Source of the DNA: Actinomycetota bacterium
GTDB taxonomy: Bacteria; Actinomycetota; Actinomycetes; S36-B12
Length of the DNA: 64,000 nt
Assembly: GCA_030684515.1 (NCBI GenBank)
Contig: JAUXVJ010000025.1
Location: forward strand, 62,001-126,000
Direction of reading: 5' to 3'
Positions within the stretch are counted from its first letter, which is position 1, and every line of letters begins with the position of its first letter. The notes beneath the pieces were generated by a model. That model saw only the letters and a program-made list of their open reading frames with translations. It did no database searches and was not told the DNA's origin. Below are positions 25,324-34,211 of this stretch, piece after piece. Position numbers and translations under genes: made by a program.

Positions 25324-26679
25324 ATGGCCAGCATCAGCCTGCTGCCAGTTGCCGGGCTCCCAGATATCCGACCAGGCGATGACATCGCCGCCATGCTCGT
25401 GCCTGCCCTCCGCTCCCTGTATTGGCCCGATGGCTCCACCGGCCTTGAGTCCGGCGACATCGTGGTCATTACCAGCAAGATCGTGGCCAAGGCCGAGGGT
25501 CGACTCCTGCCAGCCCAGTCGCGCGATCAGGCCATTGCCGACGAGACCGTGCGCTTGGTGGCGACAAGGCAGCATCGCGGCGGAACAACGCAGATCGTTC
25601 AGACCCAACACGGTCTGGTGCTGGCAGCAGCCGGCGTCGATGCAAGCAATGTCGATGCAGAGCACATCGTGCTGCTGCCCGCGCAGCCCGATGAATCCGC
25701 TGCGTCACTGATGCACGGGTTGAATATCGGATTGAGCCGTCAACTGGGCGTGATCATCACCGACACGATGGGTCGGCCTTGGCGCATGGGCGTCACGGAT
25801 GTCGCGATCGGTGCAGCTGGCATCACAGTTCTTGATGATCACACCGGGCGAGTCGACAAGTTCGGTCGAACACTCGAGATGACTGTCATTGCCATTGCTG
25901 ATGAAATTGCGGCCGCTGCTGATCTCGTGAAGGGCAAGCTCAATGACTGCCCAGTAGCCGTTGTGCGCGGACTGGGCGCATACGTGTCCAGCGACTCCCC
26001 TGCTACTGCGCGTGATCTGATTCGTCCTTTGGGCGAGGACATGTTCACTATGGGGACTGCCGAAGCCATTGCCGAAGGCCACCGCACAGCAGCGGCCAAT
26101 CGCAGAACCATTCGTCAGTTCACCAATGCTGTGGTGCCAGACTCTGCTCTGATCGCTGCAGTAGACGCCGCCATCACTGCGCCCGCCCCGCATCACACGA
26201 CGCCTTGGCAGTTCTTGATCCTTCGCGATGAGCCGATCCGCGAATACCTGTTGCAGGAGATGACGAATCGATGGGTTCAGGATCTGCGAGCAACCGAAGG
26301 CATCGATGAATCTGCAGTCGCCGCCCGGGTTGCGCGTGGCGACATCCTGCGCAATGCCCCGGTGCTCGTACTCGGATTCCTTGACCTCGCTGATGCCGCA
26401 CATCTGTATCCAGATGCAGCACGCAACGCTGCAGAGCGAGATCTCTTCATGGTCGCCGGCGGCGCAGCAATGCAGAACCTGATGGTGTCGCTCGCAGCAA
26501 ATGGACTCGGCTCAGCATGGATCTCTTCGACCATCTTCTGCGCAGACGTCGTGCAGCAAGTACTGCACCTTCCCGGTTCATATCAACCACTTGGCGCGCT
26601 TGCAGTCGGCTACCCGGCAGCAGATCCCATCAGTCGCGCCAAGCGCATTGCGACTGATCACATCATCAATTTCAACTAG
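25324..26679 (+). CDS. fbiB: Coenzyme F420:L-glutamate ligase FbiB (CofE plus nitroreductase-like domain)
   Basis: 451 residues. Residues 1 to about 245 are CofE-like, adding glutamates to F420-0 (GDDIAAMLVPAL, GDIVVITSKIVAKAEGR, VIITDTMGRPWRMG, AYVSSDSPATARDL). Residues about 255-451 are nitroreductase-like and bind FMN and F420 (RRTIRQFTNAVVPDSAL, APAPHHTTPWQFL, AAMQNLMVSLAANGLGSAW). In mycobacteria the C-terminal domain reduces dehydro-F420-0 and enables long polyglutamate tails. The ATG has no ribosome site and lies three bases past cofD, so translation is probably coupled. The stop shares CTAG with the convergent pyrophosphorylase gene. Confidence 0.96.
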   Translation: MASISLLPVAGLPDIRPGDDIAAMLVPALRSLYWPDGSTGLESGDIVVITSKIVAKAEGRLLPAQSRDQAIADETVRLVATRQHRGGTTQIVQTQHGLVLAAAGVDASNVDAEHIVLLPAQPDESAASLMHGLNIGLSRQLGVIITDTMGRPWRMGVTDVAIGAAGITVLDDHTGRVDKFGRTLEMTVIAIADEIAAAADLVKGKLNDCPVAVVRGLGAYVSSDSPATARDLIRPLGEDMFTMGTAEAIAEGHRTAAANRRTIRQFTNAVVPDSALIAAVDAAITAPAPHHTTPWQFLILRDEPIREYLLQEMTNRWVQDLRATEGIDESAVAARVARGDILRNAPVLVLGFLDLADAAHLYPDAARNAAERDLFMVAGGAAMQNLMVSLAANGLGSAWISSTIFCADVVQQVLHLPGSYQPLGALAVGYPAADPISRAKRIATDHIINFN

Positions 26680-27752
26680 CCGTCGCTTGAGAAGCGGATG
26701 GCTCTGTCTCCGATGACCGCATCCGGCCAGATGCGCACTCCGGTCTGAAGTTCATTTCCGGCACCAATAACTGCGCCATCACCGACCACCACACCATCAA
26801 GGTGTGAGCCTTCGCCAACGACCGCACCGACGCCAATGATGCTGTTCATCACCCGCGCACCCGCGAGGATGCGCGCATCATCAAACACCGCTGACCCATT
26901 GACCACCGCACCTGCAGCGACTGAGGCATTGCGGCCGATCACTGAGCCACCGTGCACATTGGCCGAGGCAGCTATCACTGCTCCCTGCATGGCAAGCAGG
27001 TCGCCATGCACAGGCACGGCCGGCGATGGAGCCAGTCCGAGCACAAGATCACGCGAGCCCTGAACGAAGGCCAATGGAGTACCCAGATCCAGCCAGTAGC
27101 CCCCGTCGACCACGCCGGAGACCATGGCGCCGGTCGCCAGCAGTTCGGGAAAGGTCTCACGTTCGACCGATACCACTTGGCCTGCCGGGATGCGATCGAT
27201 GACATCGCGTCGGAAGACATAGCAGCCCGCATTGATGTTGTTGGTGACGATGCCTTCCAGACTGCTCGGCTTCTCCAGGAATGCGGTGACGCGACCCTGG
27301 CCATCAGTTGGCACCAGGCCATAGGCGCGCGGATCCTCAACCGGTGTCAGATACATGGTGACGTCGCTCTTGGTCTGTTCGTGGTGCGCGACCAGCGCCC
27401 TGATGTCGAGTCCGGAGAGCACGTCGCCGTTGAAGATGAGCACTGAATCGCTTGGGCCGCTGGTCAAATGGGAAGCAGCGAATCGAATGGCTCCACCAGT
27501 GCCCAGCGGCTCTGGTTCAGTGGCTATCACGATCTCAACACCAAGATCGCTCTCCTGGATGAACTCGCGAAACACTTCGGCCTTGTAGCTCGTGCCCAGG
27601 ACAATGCGCGTGACTCCGGCATCACGAGCGCGAGCGATTTGATGCACCGTGAACGGCACACCTGCAACAGGCAGCATCGGCTTGGGGGTGTTGATCGTGA
27701 GCGGCCGAAGGCGAGTGCCCTGCCCTCCGACAAGGAGCACTGCTTCAGTCAT
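26676..27752 (-). CDS. NDP-sugar pyrophosphorylase, probable mannose-1-phosphate guanylyltransferase
   Basis: 358 residues from the ATG at 27752. N-terminal nucleotidyltransferase domain (1 to about 235): AVLLVGGQGTRLRPLTINTP with the signature GxGTRLRPLT, KPMLPVAG, FNGDVLSG and EKPSSLEG. C-terminal left-handed beta-helix (about 250-350) of hexapeptide repeats (SVIGRNASVAAGAVVNGSAV). The position after fbiB matches the mycobacterial GDP-mannose pyrophosphorylase gene, and manA/manB upstream supply its substrate; glucose-1-phosphate is an alternative. CACAGT lies at -12 to -7 and no ribosome site is seen. Confidence 0.85.
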   Translation of the reverse strand: MTEAVLLVGGQGTRLRPLTINTPKPMLPVAGVPFTVHQIARARDAGVTRIVLGTSYKAEVFREFIQESDLGVEIVIATEPEPLGTGGAIRFAASHLTSGPSDSVLIFNGDVLSGLDIRALVAHHEQTKSDVTMYLTPVEDPRAYGLVPTDGQGRVTAFLEKPSSLEGIVTNNINAGCYVFRRDVIDRIPAGQVVSVERETFPELLATGAMVSGVVDGGYWLDLGTPLAFVQGSRDLVLGLAPSPAVPVHGDLLAMQGAVIAASANVHGGSVIGRNASVAAGAVVNGSAVFDDARILAGARVMNSIIGVGAVVGEGSHLDGVVVGDGAVIGAGNELQTGVRIWPDAVIGDRAIRFSSDG

Positions 27753-27795
27753 TCGGCAACTGTGCCACATCGACAAGTGACAGGGGCGCAAGCAT

Positions 27796-27801
27796 TAGGT
27801 T
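27796..27801 (+). promoter_or_regulatory. -10 element TAGGTT of the TIGR03089 gene (leaderless)
   Basis: TAGGTT at -12 to -7 from the ATG at 27808, followed by CGCTGC; no ribosome site. Confidence 0.65.
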
Positions 27802-27807
27802 CGCTGC

Positions 27808-28527
27808 ATGGCACTGCAATCTGACGGTTCAATCTGGCCTCGCGTTGTCCAACGCGCACGGAGTCAACCCAGTCTGCCCTTTCTTACATCCATCAATCAC
27901 GATGGCATGCGCACTGAGCTCTCCGGCACCTCCGTGTTGAACGCCATTGCAAAAACCTCTGGGGCCTTAGTCACAGAAGCAGAGCTCGAACCCGGTGCCC
28001 GCATGGCGGTACACCTGCCCTGGCACTGGCAACGCGTGGTGTGGACTCTGGCCGCATGGACCGTCGGTGTTGTTGTTGTCGAGCATGGGGATCCGTCGGA
28101 TTGCGATCTGCTCGTGGCATCTGCGCAATCGGCCTTGCCATTCACTGAGCGCTGCGAACCTTGGGTGGTCTCCTTGCACCCACTTGGACTCGTGGACAAA
28201 GGACTGCCGAACACCGTCGTTGATGCGACCATTCTGTGCCGAATGCAACCGGACGCGTTGCTGGTTGATGCGGCAACGGGCGATGGACCAGCAATTGAGC
28301 TGAGCGACGGTTCCACGCTGACCCGCCTGCAGGCTCTTGACTGGGCGATCGCACAAGACGGAAGTGATGCACGCATCCTCATGAACCACGCTTCAGCCAA
28401 CGGACTTGCGGCCTGGCTGCTGCCCCCCTTGCACCCGCTGGTCGGTGCTGGAGCCATCATCTTGTGCGATGGCCAGGATTCAGAACAGACGGCCAAGCAG
28501 GAGGGCGCAACTCGCATCTGGAAGTGA
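27808..28527 (+). CDS. TIGR03089 family protein (AMP-binding-enzyme remnant)
   Basis: 239 residues. The opening (MALQSDGSIWPRVVQRARSQ; PFLTSIN) and ELSGTSVLNAIAKTSGAL resemble the first part of acyl-CoA synthetases, and LEPGARMAVHLPWHWQRVVW corresponds to their nucleotide-side core. The P-loop, hinge and C-terminal domain of that superfamily are missing. This matches the TIGR03089 family found beside the LCP gene in actinobacteria; its function is unknown. It is divergent from the pyrophosphorylase and convergent with the amidase-SpoIID gene, abutting it at 28527/28528. Confidence 0.82.
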   Translation: MALQSDGSIWPRVVQRARSQPSLPFLTSINHDGMRTELSGTSVLNAIAKTSGALVTEAELEPGARMAVHLPWHWQRVVWTLAAWTVGVVVVEHGDPSDCDLLVASAQSALPFTERCEPWVVSLHPLGLVDKGLPNTVVDATILCRMQPDALLVDAATGDGPAIELSDGSTLTRLQALDWAIAQDGSDARILMNHASANGLAAWLLPPLHPLVGAGAIILCDGQDSEQTAKQEGATRIWK

Positions 28528-31500
28528 CTACTTTCGGATGGTGATGACGCCTGATGTGCTCGCGGCTATTTCGGTGCCGTTCTGCAGGACCACCACCCGG
28601 TATTCATACTGTGCGCCGGCCGGGACAGCCTTCTTGATGGTGAATTTGTAACGCCCATTGGCTTTGGTCGTCGTGCTGGCCTTCAACTGCCAGACGCCAT
28701 CGACCTTCATCTGGCGCTGCACGACCAGTCCTCCAGCGGCCGGGACCACTCGACCCTTGAACTTCAGGGAGGTGCCAGCCTTGGGCTTGCTCGTGGGGCC
28801 AATGGCCATGGAGATCGATGCTGCCACTGGCACCGGGGCAGTCGTCGCAGCTGGCACGGGCGCAGCTGGCACCGGCGCAGCTGGCACCCCTGGCGTCACC
28901 GTGGGAGCGCCCGGAACAGCCTGGCCATTGACCGCGTTGATGTACGAGGACTTCAAGCTGAGTTTGGACCGCATGGTTTCGCCGGAGATCGTCCGCTGAG
29001 ACCCGTCCTGCATGGTTCCCGCGAGAGTCCGCACGGCTCCAGATGGCAGGCGCTCAGCCACTGCCACCTTCCAGACACCGGGCACACCGAAGGCCGCGGC
29101 CATCGCCGCCTGCGGAACATTGACTGTCCAGCTGGCATTGGGATTGTCCGCGTTCAGCGACCAGCGATCATCGACATTGGTGGAGTACGGAAGCGCACCA
29201 CCCCAGACATCCTTGGAAGCGTTGGTCACGCCACCGGTTGAGGCACTGTAGAAGGCGCTGATCGGTTGCCCGTTGTACAAGGCTGCGATGCCAGTGGTCT
29301 CTGAGCCGAAGGTGGCGTTCACTGCGGCAAGCCACTTGTCACCCTTGGTACTGCTGGCCTTTGCCCAACCGACAAAGAATTGATCGCCGTAGGGTCCATC
29401 GCCGTCATCAAGGTTGCAATCGCATGCCTTGCGCACGCCGGCTGCGATCTTGGCCATTCCGTATGAACGTGCCGCAATGACCTGCGCCTGCATGGCGGCG
29501 TCAGGCCACGAACTGGAGACCTCTGAGATGCCGTAGAGGTATTCATCGTGCACGCGCAATTGATTGACGATGTTCAGACGCGGTCCGTTGGGCGAGGAGG
29601 TCGCGATGACTTCCATTTTTCCATAGCGGTAGCGGTGACCCGGCGTACCAAATGAGCCCTTGGGCCCGATCACATTCACAGCCGTCGCCGGACCTCCTGC
29701 AGAACCGGAGTCTCGATTGCCCGCCCACTTCACTGTGACTGACGGCGCAGTGCCAAGAGAGGTTGTCTGCCCGTTCACCGTGCGCTGAACATTGACTGCA
29801 CCAGCTGCTACGTTGAAGGTGAAGACGTCGTTTGGCCCACCAGTGGTGACCGCTCCGCCGACTGTCACTTCAATCGGACCTCCACCGGCATCCAGTGCTT
29901 CGGCTCGCATCCGAGCTGATGCAACTCGGTAGAACAGGTTGACGCGGATATCCATGTCATCCTGGACAGGAGCAACAGTGGTGCCCGGGTAGTAGTGCGC
30001 CACGATTGCACTGGCATCAAAGCCTTCCTTGGCCATGCCATAGGCGCCCCACTGCGACAGGCCCACGCCATGGCCGTATCCACTGCCGGTCAACGAGAAG
30101 GCATCTGGCGGACCACATGGATCTATGGGTGAGGTCGCTGTTGGACTGATGACACCGGTGCCCGTCCATGGATAGATGGCATCAGCACCGCTCGCGCCAT
30201 TCAATACGAAGGTGTAGGCGCCTGGCGGCACTTGCGCGCCAGCATTGTCCAGGCCGTCCCAGCCGATCGAGAGTGCACCAGCAGCAGCCTGCGTGCCAGA
30301 CAGATTGCGCACCACGGTGCCGCATCTCGAGGCAACACTCATCGTCCAGGTCAGGGGCGCGTTCGTCGTCGCATTCACCACCAATTGCTGACCCGCGCCC
30401 CACGGCACAGCGGGGCTGACCGCAGGGTTGGTTGCGGTGACGCCGAGCTTGGCTGTGGCCGCCGCGCGAATCGCCGGAAGCTGCGGCTCGAGGTACTTGC
30501 CCGGACAGGCAGTTGAGCCGATGTCACGGTGACCGCTGATCACCATTGCCGTTGCGACCTGCCCGGCCTTGTACTTGGAGGTACCTGCCGAGGAGTCCGA
30601 AGTCAGCGGCGTTGTGCCATTGGGGTCCCGATGATTCATGCCCAGTTTCCAGGCAAACAGCGAGGCAACGGCGTCGTCAATGGCGTTCAGCTGCTCAGGT
30701 GCAGGAGGAGCAGTCTGGAAGTTGCCCAATGCCGAGACCGCGAAGGTGTCCTGATTGAAGCCAGCGGTGTGACCACCCACAACGGCCTGATCCATGCCGC
30801 CTGCGCGTCCTTCATACAGGCGACCGAAGCGATCGACAATGAAGTTGTATGCCATATCTGAGTACTTCAGTCCCTTGACGAAGTACGAGTACAGATTGCG
30901 CACTTGCTGGGCCGCTTGCTCTGGCGTGTAGTTGTTGGTCGTGACCGTGTGGTGCAGGAAGGCGGCCTTGATGGTGCCCGCATAACTCGGGGCTCCGCGT
31001 CTCAGCGATTCATCGGCCCCCCACTCGGCTCGAGAGATGATCGCTGGCGGCGGGGCACCCAGGGTTGCGGCCTCGACGGTGGCGATCGGTCCGCTGTTTG
31101 CCTCTGAATCAGGAAGCTCGGCGTCCTCCGCGACGACTGGATTGTCGAAGAGCACGACTTGGGCGTTGGCCGGCTTGATGCCGTCAGGGGTGTCCATGCG
31201 CACCTGCACACCGTCGGCCGTGCCGGTCAGCAGCGGCGCTGTTCCGAAGCGCGCAGCGGCTGCTTCAGCAGATCCCGGATCTGGACGATCGTCGGTTGGC
31301 TCAAGCTGCTCCCAGCTCGACCATTGGCCAGACTCACGGACCCGCACCAGCACGCGCGTGCGCTCATCCAGCGGAGAGTCAGCAGTGACGGCAACTAATC
31401 CGAAGTCATCGGTGTCCAGGGGTGCGGTGGCCAGAGCCGGGCGCAGCGGGGCGCCGGTGTCGACAGCGGCGGTGACTGCACCTTGGCCTGCAAGGGGCAG

Positions 31501-31722
31501 CGAATGCACGTGCGCATCGCCTGACCAGGAGGCCATCGCCACAGCCGCATCGTTGACACCTCGCCGGTCCACGCCCGTCAAGGCGATCGACTGCTCAGTG
31601 GTCGTGACAGGCGAACGATCCGCAGTCGGCCATTGCGCAACCGGCAGAATCAGACCAGCGGCCACCACAGCCAAGCTGGTGCACCAGATCAGGGGTCGCC
31701 GAAGGTTGACTCCAGTCACCAT
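28528..31722 (-). CDS. Secreted amidase-SpoIID fusion (peptidoglycan hydrolase)
   Basis: 1064 residues. Signal or anchor segment (about 10-30), a beta-rich region, then a PGRP/amidase_2 domain (about 225-425) with zinc ligands His257 or His258, His398 and Cys406 and catalytic Tyr292 (AFLHHTVTTN, MAYNFIVDRFGRLYEGR, ISGHRDIGSTACPGK). A FlgD-like Ig region (about 445-520) follows, then a SpoIID/LytB region: GYGHGVGLSQWGAYGMA (548-564) and EYLYGISEVSSSWPDAAMQA (catalytic-type Glu734), ending near 930. A Pro/Ala linker (about 936-968) and a final Ig-like domain complete it. The amidase strips stem peptides; SpoIID cuts denuded glycan. AGAAGG precedes the ATG by about eight bases. Confidence 0.9.
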   Translation of the reverse strand: MVTGVNLRRPLIWCTSLAVVAAGLILPVAQWPTADRSPVTTTEQSIALTGVDRRGVNDAAVAMASWSGDAHVHSLPLAGQGAVTAAVDTGAPLRPALATAPLDTDDFGLVAVTADSPLDERTRVLVRVRESGQWSSWEQLEPTDDRPDPGSAEAAAARFGTAPLLTGTADGVQVRMDTPDGIKPANAQVVLFDNPVVAEDAELPDSEANSGPIATVEAATLGAPPPAIISRAEWGADESLRRGAPSYAGTIKAAFLHHTVTTNNYTPEQAAQQVRNLYSYFVKGLKYSDMAYNFIVDRFGRLYEGRAGGMDQAVVGGHTAGFNQDTFAVSALGNFQTAPPAPEQLNAIDDAVASLFAWKLGMNHRDPNGTTPLTSDSSAGTSKYKAGQVATAMVISGHRDIGSTACPGKYLEPQLPAIRAAATAKLGVTATNPAVSPAVPWGAGQQLVVNATTNAPLTWTMSVASRCGTVVRNLSGTQAAAGALSIGWDGLDNAGAQVPPGAYTFVLNGASGADAIYPWTGTGVISPTATSPIDPCGPPDAFSLTGSGYGHGVGLSQWGAYGMAKEGFDASAIVAHYYPGTTVAPVQDDMDIRVNLFYRVASARMRAEALDAGGGPIEVTVGGAVTTGGPNDVFTFNVAAGAVNVQRTVNGQTTSLGTAPSVTVKWAGNRDSGSAGGPATAVNVIGPKGSFGTPGHRYRYGKMEVIATSSPNGPRLNIVNQLRVHDEYLYGISEVSSSWPDAAMQAQVIAARSYGMAKIAAGVRKACDCNLDDGDGPYGDQFFVGWAKASSTKGDKWLAAVNATFGSETTGIAALYNGQPISAFYSASTGGVTNASKDVWGGALPYSTNVDDRWSLNADNPNASWTVNVPQAAMAAAFGVPGVWKVAVAERLPSGAVRTLAGTMQDGSQRTISGETMRSKLSLKSSYINAVNGQAVPGAPTVTPGVPAAPVPAAPVPAATTAPVPVAASISMAIGPTSKPKAGTSLKFKGRVVPAAGGLVVQRQMKVDGVWQLKASTTTKANGRYKFTIKKAVPAGAQYEYRVVVLQNGTEIAASTSGVITIRK
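28846..28890 (-). repeat. Three 15-base tandem repeats encoding the Pro/Ala linker
   Basis: Plus-strand units CGCAGCTGGCACGGG, CGCAGCTGGCACCGG and CGCAGCTGGCACCCC at 28846, 28861 and 28876 encode VPAAP-type repeats between the SpoIID region and the final Ig-like domain. In-frame units allow linker length change without frameshift. Confidence 0.8.
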
Positions 31723-31927
31723 CGTCGATCCCTTCTGGCCAAATCAGACAAACCGCCACCATGCCACAGCGAGCAGATTGACACCATCATCACACGCCAC
31801 ATGCGTCACATCCATCACATCCGGCCCTCGCGAGGGAACCTCTCGGGTCAACACGCCGTCCTAGCCACCGCAACTCCTTGGCCCACGACTTACGATGATC
31901 CGCACCCCCATCAGACATAAGGAATTC

Positions 31928-33325
31928 ATGCCCCGCTCTTCCCGCCGCCGCTGGCCGCGCGTTATCGCCGCTATCGCTGCGGGAGCCGTGCTGCTGACCG
32001 CCGTGGTAGGCGCGGGCGTCAATCACCTGATCGGGCAGCTGCAGGGCAATATCACCACTCTTGACGTCAGCGAAGAACTAGGCGGCACAGGCAATGCCAA
32101 CTCGGCGCTGGTCTTCGACGAGAACGGCAACATGAAGCCCCTCAATCTGCTGATTTTGGGCAGTGACTCGCGCACGGGCAAGGGCAATGGTGGCTTTGGT
32201 CGACCTGGCCAGTTCGGCGGCGAAAGGTCAGACACCGCGATCTTGTTGCACGTGAGCGCTGATCGCGGCAGCGCCATCGCGGTGAGCATCCCCCGCGACA
32301 CTCTTGTCGACTACTCATGCACCAAGAAGGGCCAGACGGTCTCAGGCACCGATGTGAAGTTCAACGAGGCCTTCACCTACGGCGGCCCTGGCTGCACCCT
32401 GAAAGTGGTCAACGAGATGACCGGCATGGACGTGACCAACTTCGTGAAGGTCGACTTCGGCGGCTTCAAGAAGATCGTCAACGCAATCGGCGGCGTGGAG
32501 ATCTGCCTGACCAAGGCCGTCGATGATCCCAAGAGTGGCTTGAAGCTGTCGGCAGGCAAGCATCTGGTCAGCGGCAATGAGGCCCTGGCATTTGTTCGCG
32601 CACGCAAGACACTTGGCGACGGCTCCGACACTTCGCGCATCCGCCGTCAGCAGGCCTTCATCTCGTCACTGTCGCGCAAGGTGCTTTCCAGCGGAACCCT
32701 GCTCAACCCAGCTTCGCTCATCGGCCTTCTCAACGCTGCCACGGAGTCGCTGACGGCGAACCCGCAGATGGCTGACCTGCAGAACCTCAAAGAACTCGCG
32801 CTGTCAATGAAGGACATTCGCCCTTCGGACATCACTTTCCTGACAATGCCCTGGAAGCCAGCTGGCGACGGCGCCAATGTGGTGGCCAACAACAAGAAGG
32901 CCCGGCCCGTGTGGCAGGCGATGATCAACGACACTGCCTATCCGCCGAAGATTGCTGGGCAGCCGACCCTGTCGACCCCGCCTTCAGGTATCTATGTCGA
33001 CGTGCGCAACGGCACCACAACCAAGGGCCTGGCCAAGAAGGTTGCCAAGCAACTGAAGGCGCAGGGCTATCGCGTGCAGGATGTCGGCAATGCCAAGACA
33101 CCCGTTACCGCCACCACCGTCACCTTCGATCCGAAATGGGACACCAGTGCCAAGACTTTGGTGTGGGCAGCTGGCGCCAAGGCTGATTCCACTGGCAAGG
33201 GCCAGCGCATGGTGTTGACCATTGGGCCCGACTTCACCGCAATCAAGCCAGTGGTCATCAGTTCCGCTGCGGGCGACGTCTACTCCAACCTCAACACTGG
33301 TGACGAATCCTTCTGCGCCTCCTAG
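31928..33325 (+). CDS. LytR-CpsA-Psr (LCP) family cell-wall polymer ligase
   Basis: 465 residues from the ATG at 31928 (AAGGA four bases upstream; a longer frame to 31895 adds 11 residues). One transmembrane anchor (about 10-30), then the LCP domain (about 70-280): ILGSDSRTGKGNG, RSDTAILLHVSADRGSAIAV, SIPRDTLVDYS with the catalytic-type Arg, FNEAFTYGGPGCTLKVVNEM and FVRARKTLGDGSDTSRIRRQ. A LytR C-terminal domain (about 355-440) follows. LCP enzymes move a lipid-linked polymer onto peptidoglycan. Its place at the head of the surface-glycan cluster fits that task. Confidence 0.93.
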   Translation: MPRSSRRRWPRVIAAIAAGAVLLTAVVGAGVNHLIGQLQGNITTLDVSEELGGTGNANSALVFDENGNMKPLNLLILGSDSRTGKGNGGFGRPGQFGGERSDTAILLHVSADRGSAIAVSIPRDTLVDYSCTKKGQTVSGTDVKFNEAFTYGGPGCTLKVVNEMTGMDVTNFVKVDFGGFKKIVNAIGGVEICLTKAVDDPKSGLKLSAGKHLVSGNEALAFVRARKTLGDGSDTSRIRRQQAFISSLSRKVLSSGTLLNPASLIGLLNAATESLTANPQMADLQNLKELALSMKDIRPSDITFLTMPWKPAGDGANVVANNKKARPVWQAMINDTAYPPKIAGQPTLSTPPSGIYVDVRNGTTTKGLAKKVAKQLKAQGYRVQDVGNAKTPVTATTVTFDPKWDTSAKTLVWAAGAKADSTGKGQRMVLTIGPDFTAIKPVVISSAAGDVYSNLNTGDESFCAS

Positions 33326-33344
33326 TGCCACGTTCCAACTCGCG

Positions 33345-34211
33345 CTAGATGACCGGCGGACGACCAGCCTTGGTCATTGCCCAGACCGTGCTCCAGTGCA
33401 TGACCTTGCGACCAGCCGGGCGTTCGCGAATGCCCTCACTCAGCCCTTCGAACCAGGCACGGCGGGCTTTTCGACCGCGCACACGGAGCAGGGTCATGCC
33501 CACCCAGGTGCCGACATAGAAGGGCTCTAGGACCAACGGAAGGTTGCGTCGCGCTAGCCACACCCGGTTGCGCGCATTGAGGCGGTAGTACTCCTCGTGC
33601 CGCGCCGGATCGATGACCGGATGATGCACCACGAGATCGCCGGCATACCAAGGGGTGAATCCCTCATCCCACACTCGCCAGACCAGATCAATGCCCTCGT
33701 GTGCATAGAAGAACTCATCAGGCCAGCCTCCGATGCGATCGAAGAGCTCGCGACGGATCGCAACAGCGCCCTCCCAGAGCGAGGTCGCTGGCCCGGGCTG
33801 TGCCGGATCACCGACGCGCAGACGCGGCACCCACCGCCCAGGTGCCGCCAGCCCAGTCGGATCGACAACGCGCGGCTGGATCAGCCCAAGTGTGGGATCT
33901 GAGGCAAATCGTTGGGCGATCGTTGACAGAAACTGATCGTCAGCAAGCGCAGCATCGTCATCAAGGAAGAAGAGCAGATCGCCTTGGACCTCTGGCACGC
34001 CCGCATTTCGGCCAGCCGGGATGCCGAGATTGCGCTGGAGCCAATGAGCCTTGACGCCCACTGGCAGATCAATCGGCTCCCAGCCGTTGCCGACCACGAC
34101 GATGTCCAGATCGACATCGACTTGCGACTGCAGCGATGCCAGGCCACGAGCGAGGTCTTCTGGTCGCCTGCCCATCGTCAGCAGGACAACACCGAACTTG
34201 GGCGGACTCAT
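33345..34211 (-). CDS. Family 2 glycosyltransferase
   Basis: 288 residues of a soluble or membrane-associated GT2 enzyme. FGVVLLTMGRRPEDLARGL, GNGWEPIDLPVG, RNLGIPAGRNAGV and the metal-binding LLFFLDDDAALADD are diagnostic, with YAHEGIDLVWRVWDEG as the acceptor-side acidic motif. By position next to the LCP gene it corresponds to the WbbL-like rhamnosyltransferase slot of mycobacteria, but the sugar cannot be assigned. Start overlaps the upstream CDP-alcohol phosphotransferase stop by four bases. Confidence 0.88.
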   Translation of the reverse strand: MSPPKFGVVLLTMGRRPEDLARGLASLQSQVDVDLDIVVVGNGWEPIDLPVGVKAHWLQRNLGIPAGRNAGVPEVQGDLLFFLDDDAALADDQFLSTIAQRFASDPTLGLIQPRVVDPTGLAAPGRWVPRLRVGDPAQPGPATSLWEGAVAIRRELFDRIGGWPDEFFYAHEGIDLVWRVWDEGFTPWYAGDLVVHHPVIDPARHEEYYRLNARNRVWLARRNLPLVLEPFYVGTWVGMTLLRVRGRKARRAWFEGLSEGIRERPAGRKVMHWSTVWAMTKAGRPPVI

